Shown here piece by piece: positions 58,175-64,000 of a stretch of 64,000 nt of DNA. Source of the stretch: Gnetum montanum (Eukaryota; Streptophyta; Gnetopsida; Gnetales; Gnetaceae); the NCBI GenBank assembly GCA_015680685.1, contig MNCI01034697.1:603823-667822 (forward strand). The letters are read 5' to 3'. The notes below the pieces were generated by a model. It was not told where the DNA came from. It did not search any database and saw only the letters and a list, made by a program, of their open reading frames with translations. Numbering within the stretch: the first letter of the stretch is position 1; the number at the start of each line of letters is the position of its first letter. The translations under genes and the position numbers were made by a program.

Positions 58175-61100
58175 TAACCTATCTTATTCATGAATCATCA
58201 CCAAGTATAATATGATATGACAAAGAAATCTACATGTTCCAATCATGCTTCTATACAAAGTGGCATCAACTATGACTGTATTGTCTTTATTCTTAAGATT
58301 TATGTTATGAGGAAGAGGAGTATTTATGCTCTTTTCTTTGTTGATTTTGTACTTTTGTAAAATGGTTGTTGCATATTTTATTTGATGAATTTTGATTCCC
58401 TCCTTGTCTTGGTCAACTTGTATTACAAGAAAATACTTTAACTCTATCTTTCATTTCAAATTCATTCTTCATGTTTGTCTTCAAGTTCTTTATAAGTTCA
58501 TCGTTTGTGGCTGTGAAGATGAGATCATGTACATAGTATAGTGTTGGTTCAAACATGCAAGATAAGTATCCTTTTCTAGGAGCTTGTTTTAGGCCATATA
58601 GGTCTTTCTTTAATTTGCAGGCTTTATCTCCCTTACCTTTGATGGTGCATCCTTCTAGTTGATATACATACAATTCTTCATTGATACTACTATTTAGAAA
58701 AGTTGAGTTTACATCTATCTGATGTAATTTGAGTTTGTGGTGAGTAGTAATTAAGAGAATGAGTTTGATGATTTCGAATCTTGCTATTGGAGCAAAAATC
58801 TCTTCATAGTCTATGTGCTTATTTTGTTTGAACTCCCTTGTAACTAGACTTGCTTTATGTTTGATGACTTCTTCTTTTTCATTAAATTTGGTCTTGTACA
58901 ACCATTTACAATCAATTACCTTTTTTTTCCTTTTGGTCTATTCACTAATTCCCATGTTTTTTTTTCATGATGGATTCATATTCTCTATCCATAGCTTCTT
59001 GCCATGCATTTATTCTCAAGGCTTCTTCTACATTCTTTGGTTCAAGAGAGAGAGAGAGCTGAGTATGCTATGTTGCTAATAAATTTAAATCTAGTTATTC
59101 TTCTATCAAAGTTATTGTCCAACATTTTTTGTGAGGGTGATTTCTTTGTACCCATTTTTTGGGATTGTTTTGTACTCTTTTCCATTAATTTGAATTCTAA
59201 AAATCCTTCATGCCAAATTTGTTTTCCATGAAAGCTACATCTCTAGATGAGTGTTATTTTTCTCTATGAAAACATAGAAAGTGTATCCACTTGTCTTGGT
59301 GTTATATATTAGAAAAATTCATTTATTTCCTTTGATTTCCAATTTATCTATGAATTGCTTTGGAATTTTGATATTATAGGACATCCAAAAGTTCTTATGT
59401 GTTTTATATTTAGAAGTTTTCTATAGAAGAGTTTGTAAGAGGACTTGTCTTTGTTGCTCCTACTAATTATTAAATTGGTAATATAGGTTGCTACATTCAA
59501 TGCAATGCTCCAAAAATTGTTAGAGATTTAAGCATTTTTAACAAGACATCTCATCATGTATTACAAGGTTCTATTTTTTCTTTCCACAATGTCATTTAAT
59601 TATGGACTATATCTACATGTGGATGAAAAATGCCTTAATGTGTACACAAATATGTGAATTCTTGATTGATGAACTCTTCCTCACTATTTGATCTAATGGC
59701 TTTAATGAATAGGTCCATGGGGTTATTCATAATAGTGTAGAAGTCTTTGAATTTAATTATTGTCTCAACCTTGCTCTTCATGCTATAGGTTTAGGTATAT
59801 ATTGAGAAATCATCTACCATGAAAAGTGTATAATTGGCTCCTCTTATAGAGGTAATAGACATAGGTCTAATGATATCCATGTGGAGAATATCAAGAGGGA
59901 TTTCTTTTCTTTGCATAGTTGTTGTGTGAGGACTATTAATTTGATTTCTTTTGAATGCATATTTCACATTTTTATTTCAAAGTGACTCTAATTTAAATTC
60001 CTATTACTTTCTTTAACTTTGTCATGTTTTCTAATTTATTGTAAGAGGTATGTTCAAATCTTTTGTGTGAAATTTTGACTTCTTATTCATTTGTTGTTTG
60101 ATGTTTGGAAATGCTTTGATATGGGTCTTTGTGTCTTCCTTTTTCTGAAGTAGCAACCTAAATAATGGTTTGGCAATTATCTTGGATGATGGTTTCTTTT
60201 AGATCAAAGTGATTATTATCTATGCAATATATTTTATTATTATAGGCTTTTCTTCTAATGATTTTCTCTTTATTTTGCTTTTGAATAATGCACTAGTCAT
60301 CTTTGAAGTTGATTTAGATTCCTTATTGGCCATTTATCTTACTGAGATAAGAGAATTTGAGAGATTTGGTACATAGAAGACATTAGTGATGGTTATAAAT
60401 TTATTGTTTGGTAATTTGATAATGCAGCCTCCAACTCTTTCTATGTTAAGGTGGTTATCATCTCCTATTTCTATGCTACCAATTATTTTTGATTTGTATT
60501 GAAGAAGATGAGACTTATATTGTGTCATGTGATTTGAGAATCCACTGTCTATAATCCAAGAATTTCACTAATTATTTTGCTGAAATTAAGAGTTTTGATC
60601 TTACCTTGGAGATCTTCTTGATTTGATGCCATTGCTCCTTTATCTTTGTGTTAGAGTTGAAGAGCATCAAGTCTAGAGCTACACCAACATACTTCTATGA
60701 TGTGGCCTCTTTTATTACAAAGTTTTCATAGAGGGATTTAAGCATTTCTCTATCCTTGTGAGTTCCATCTTCCTCTTATGAACACTCTACCTCTATTATC
60801 TCTTTTGAAATTATTTGGCTTTTCTAAGTTGCTTTGGTCTTGAGAATAACTTCTATTAAATCTTCCTCTTCCTCTACTAACTATGAATACTTATTCTTTA
60901 TCATTTTTGTTAGTTCTCAAACTTTCAAGTATTTTGATTTAAGCAACTAGATCATCCATAGTGAGTTGATTTAATTCTTTATTTTGTAGAAAGTTCATCA
61001 TCATGTTTTGGTATCTAGGATCATTATAAAGAGCTGTCACAATTTTATATACTTTTTGGTGGTGAGGAAAGCCATATCCAAATTCATCAATGTTTTTTAT

Positions 61101-61577
61101 GTTGGTATACATCTTTGTAAAAAACTCTTCAATATCTTCGTATTTTCTAATCTCTAATTTATCAAATTAAATTTTGTATAACAATTCTTTTGTATGTTTA
61201 TTTTTAGTGTTGACTAGCTAATCTGTGTATAATCTTTTCCACACTTCTTTAGTAGTCTTTAAATAGTATAATCTTTGACCTATTTTTTCTAATACATTGA
61301 AAATAATGATCATTCTTCCATATGAATCTTTTCTCTTCTACATTTCTTCTTCTAGGAGTTCTTGAATCAAAGGAACTTCTTTATCTTTATTTTCTCCTCT
61401 TGGGGCAACTTTGATATGGGCTTTTGTAGGTTCTATCACATTCTATACTTCATTAACTTTTAGAAGTCCCTTCATCATTTCTTTCTAGAGAATGAAATCT
61501 TGGATCCTATTAAATATAATGGAACATTTGGCTATTTCCTTGTTGCAGCTCATGGTGGTTGGCATTGATATCAATTT
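58175..61577 (-). pseudogene. Ty1/copia gag-pol, truncated at the 3' end by element C
   Basis: Minus strand, right to left: gag (about 61,555-60,640) with knuckle *-K-L-C-N-K-R-G-H-I-I-E-V-C at 60,728-60,687, the first Cys codon now TGA; protease with intact D-S-G at 60,541-60,549 (IIDSGFSNHMTQYKSHLL); GAG-pre-integrase; integrase with stops (about 60,300-59,200); RT at 58,901-58,413 (KHKASLVTREFKQNKHIDYE, IFAPIARFE, LYGLKQAPR). The polymerase box is Y-V-H-D (58,524-58,535), not Y-V-D-D. RT tail (EYFLVIQVDQDKEGIKIHQ, LYRSMIGTCRFLC) runs to 58,175. RNase H would lie beyond the C insertion and was not found. Domain order INT before RT proves copia. Confidence 0.85.
61561..61574 (-). other. Possible primer binding site of the copia element
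   Basis: Minus strand TTGATATCAATGCC matches TTGGTATCAGAGCC at 11 of 14 positions, the initiator tRNA-Met type usual in copia. A TGTAAAA LTR edge would start at 61,578 on the plus strand. No second LTR is available to test this. Confidence 0.35.
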
Positions 61578-64000
61578 TGTAAAAAACTTCTTGTTAAATT
61601 GTTGACTTATGTAATTTTGACTTTTGATCTTCTAGATGCAATAATTCTAAATTTCTAAAATTTTGGAATGTGAGAAAATGAGTTATAAAAATATTCATAA
61701 TGCATTTAATATGATGGTTGCTTGATAATTTGGTTGCACTAATGATTGATGACAATGAATAGATAATTGAGAATGGAACTTGATACTAGTAATAGATGTG
61801 TAAATGAGAGAAAAAAGGAATATGAAAAATTATGAAATTGCAAAGAAAATTGAATATTAACTTTACTACCTTCAAAACTAGACATTTCATTCATGTATGG
61901 CCTTACAATTCATAAGAAATGATTGGCATCATACTTGGAATACTTGAGAAGTTATTCCCCATAGTAAAAATAAAGAAAATTATATAAAATAAAGTGAGTT
62001 AGGGCCAAAATATTTTACATCCATCTATCAACTAAAAAATAAATAAAAATACTTTGACTTTATGTACATTTTTCTTCATGTGGGTAGAGTATTAGATACT
62101 ACTTTTTAACAAAGGCATCAAACACCCTCCTAAACATTTAAGATAAACAAGAAAATACTAGCAAAGTTTAGCATGCTTCCTCTTGAAACACCACAAAAAA
62201 TTGCATGTTATAGCCAATCTTCATCATGTAACTTTCATCCCATAAAACTCAAAGCAAAACCTCATTGTAAATATGAAGATTGTAACCCACAATGGGCAAT
62301 TTCACATACTTTATATTGCTGGGCTGAAAAATGCCTCATAAGTCATCAAAGCCTCATTCCCCATGTGAAAAAAGTCACATAGTGTTAATATTTAAGATTT
62401 TGGGGGGGAGAGTGGGGGCCAAAAGAGAAGGACTCAAAAATACCTTTTGGAATGCCAAAAAAGGTAATTTGATGGGTTTTATGGGGGGTATACACTTTTC
62501 TACACTAGAAACACATGCATGGGGTAAATCTTGCCTACCCCTAGCATGGAAGGATGGGGGTTTTGGAAACTTCCCCCTTCAATGTGGAGACTACATGCAT
62601 AGGCTAGAAAGCTTTTGCCCTTAGCATGGAAGTTTCTCCCCAGTGTGGAGTCTTCACCCCTAGCATTGAAAATTGCATTCCCTAGTGTGGAAGCCATAAT
62701 AGCTAGATTTCAATACTTCATGCACCTCAATGTTGATCAGCCACTTTAGCAAGCATGGTGGAGAGATCAACATGAAAGGTGTGCCCTAATTACTATTTAT
62801 AGTAAATGGAATGGCTATGAGGGAAAGCACTTACTATGTATAATAACCTCCCAAATTTGGACACCCATCTCACCTAAATTTGGTAGCCAATTTGTAGTCA
62901 TTTTCAGCCAAATCATAGCCATTTTGTAGCTTCATTCATGGTCCAAATAACCTATAAAAGCCAACTTGAAACACCATTTAATGGTTGAGCAATTTGCAAA
63001 AAAAATTTAGCAACTTTTGGCATTCAAACACTTTGATAGTTACACACACTTTTGCATACAAATTTATTCACAGTTCTACACTTGGCATTCTCAAGCACTC
63101 AAGATTTTTTTACATGTTTCCACACTTGTATTCTCTTGAACCCAGTGTAGATACCCTATGACCTTATCGCCTTGTAACCATCTTTGGGATTTGTAAAATT
63201 TCAAGCTTCACATTACATCTTACGACTCCCAACTCCCAGCATAGAGCTTTTGGATAGATTAGATTTTCCACACTTCTCAACCCCCACCATAGTTAACATT
63301 GTAGATTTGAGGTTGCAATTGAGGGAGGTTTGAAAGCATCAAGAGTGGCTTAGCACATGGATCATGGAATAGGCTGCATCAACTTCAATGAGCTTTGAAC
63401 TCCTGCACTAGTAAACCCCCCCCCCCTCTGGTTACTTATTCAAGCACCATTTGTATAGTTTTCTCTAACTTATTCTTTATTTTTCTCAATAAAGTTTTAA
63501 GTTTTGGGTTTTGTGTACAAAATACATTTGTTTATTATTTGTACATCATTCAAATCTACTATAAGTTTTGCATTTCGTTCACCACACTTTGCATTCCATA
63601 AATCCCTGGTTGATTTGCCTAATCAACTAGGGTGTCCCAAATTCCATTTTTTTCTATGAAGGCCTTGGGGATTCATGGGTTGAGGAACTACTTCACTGAG
63701 GACCTTTGCTTTTTTCTAGCAATCAATGTTTTTAATTGCAACACCTCTCTTTTGCAAAATGCAGTCTATGGCAAGAACGACATTGATGCATCCTAGTGGA
63801 TATCACACAATCACTCATGGATGTTCATTAACAATTGGTCCACACATCTTGTTGCTAGTCCCAAATATAATCAATTAATCATACATCACATCAATAATCC
63901 ATACAAGCACAAGTGATGATGAGGAAGATCTAACAACTTGGACCTACATAGTACCAACATGTATAATGAAACCAAGAGAACAAAGTATCACAAGAAATCT
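61578..64000. other. Unassigned DNA, possibly copia LTR then another LTR-like region
   Basis: 61,578-62,170 is AT-rich and may be the copia 5' LTR. 62,390-62,700 is GC-richer with alternating CCCCTAGCATGGAA and CAGTGTGGAG words. TATAAAAG at 62,953-62,960 is followed by a leader and AATAAA-type signals (63,488), so 62,700-63,600 could be an LTR in plus orientation. C(10+) homopolymer at 63,416-63,426. No gene recognised. Confidence 0.4.

Noticed and set aside
63416-63426. C homopolymer as a regulatory site
   Set aside because: A simple run with no supporting context; could also be a sequencing artefact.

Overview
The window looks like repeat-dominated intergenic DNA from a seed plant with a large genome. 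It is AT-rich, has no intact host gene, and consists almost wholly of decayed LTR retrotransposons nested in one another. Lineages present are Ty3/gypsy of the Athila/Tat type, Ty3 chromoviruses, a Tat-type element with a second RNase H, and Ty1/copia. Two host-gene fragments, both plant-like, support a plant source. A gymnosperm is a guess from repeat style only. All family assignments come from reading motifs by eye; no search was run.

Layout. 1-6,667 (+): element A, an Athila/Tat-like element with gag and a 3' LTR but no pol; a long coiled-coil ORF takes its place. 6,668-9,586: AT-rich, with two tRNA-like heads. 9,587-11,868 (-): element D, the 3' end of a relative of A with the same extra ORF. 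11,998-20,957 (+): chromovirus E, split by a 3.2-kb TG..CA insertion (J, 14,695-17,930, target duplication GTTGG) and lacking its integrase core. 20,958-34,300 (-): chromovirus G, interrupted by the nearly complete Athila/Tat-like element B (22,476-32,423). 34,301-38,662: an LTR-like insertion (H') hit by an 830-bp solo LTR, followed by fragments of an F-box/kelch gene and a GH31 (YihQ-type) gene. 39,230-42,499 (+): Tat-type pol. 43,805-44,104: six-copy 50-bp tandem repeat. 45,890-58,174 (-): element C, a sister of B, hit by a 3.24-kb TG..CA insertion (H, target duplication ATAAC). 58,175-61,577 (-): a copia element cut off by C. 61,578-64,000: unassigned.

How the pieces relate. Nesting gives relative ages: B is younger than G; J is younger than E; C is younger than the copia; H is younger than C; the solo LTR is younger than H'; H' is younger than G. 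A, B, C, D and the solo LTR share an LTR style: left-end TGATGAG or its complement, a dyad-rich U3 upstream of a TATA box, and a G-run polypurine tract. Nothing here appears able to move. Catalytic aspartates in protease, reverse transcriptase and integrase are repeatedly lost, often Asp to Asn, and most in-frame stops can be read as single C-to-T changes, as expected of long-methylated plant repeats.

The most unusual points are the pol-less elements with a conserved accessory coiled-coil ORF, the conserved U3 hairpin, the side-by-side GH31 and F-box/kelch fragments, and two similar-sized 3.2-kb insertions with perfect 5-bp target duplications.
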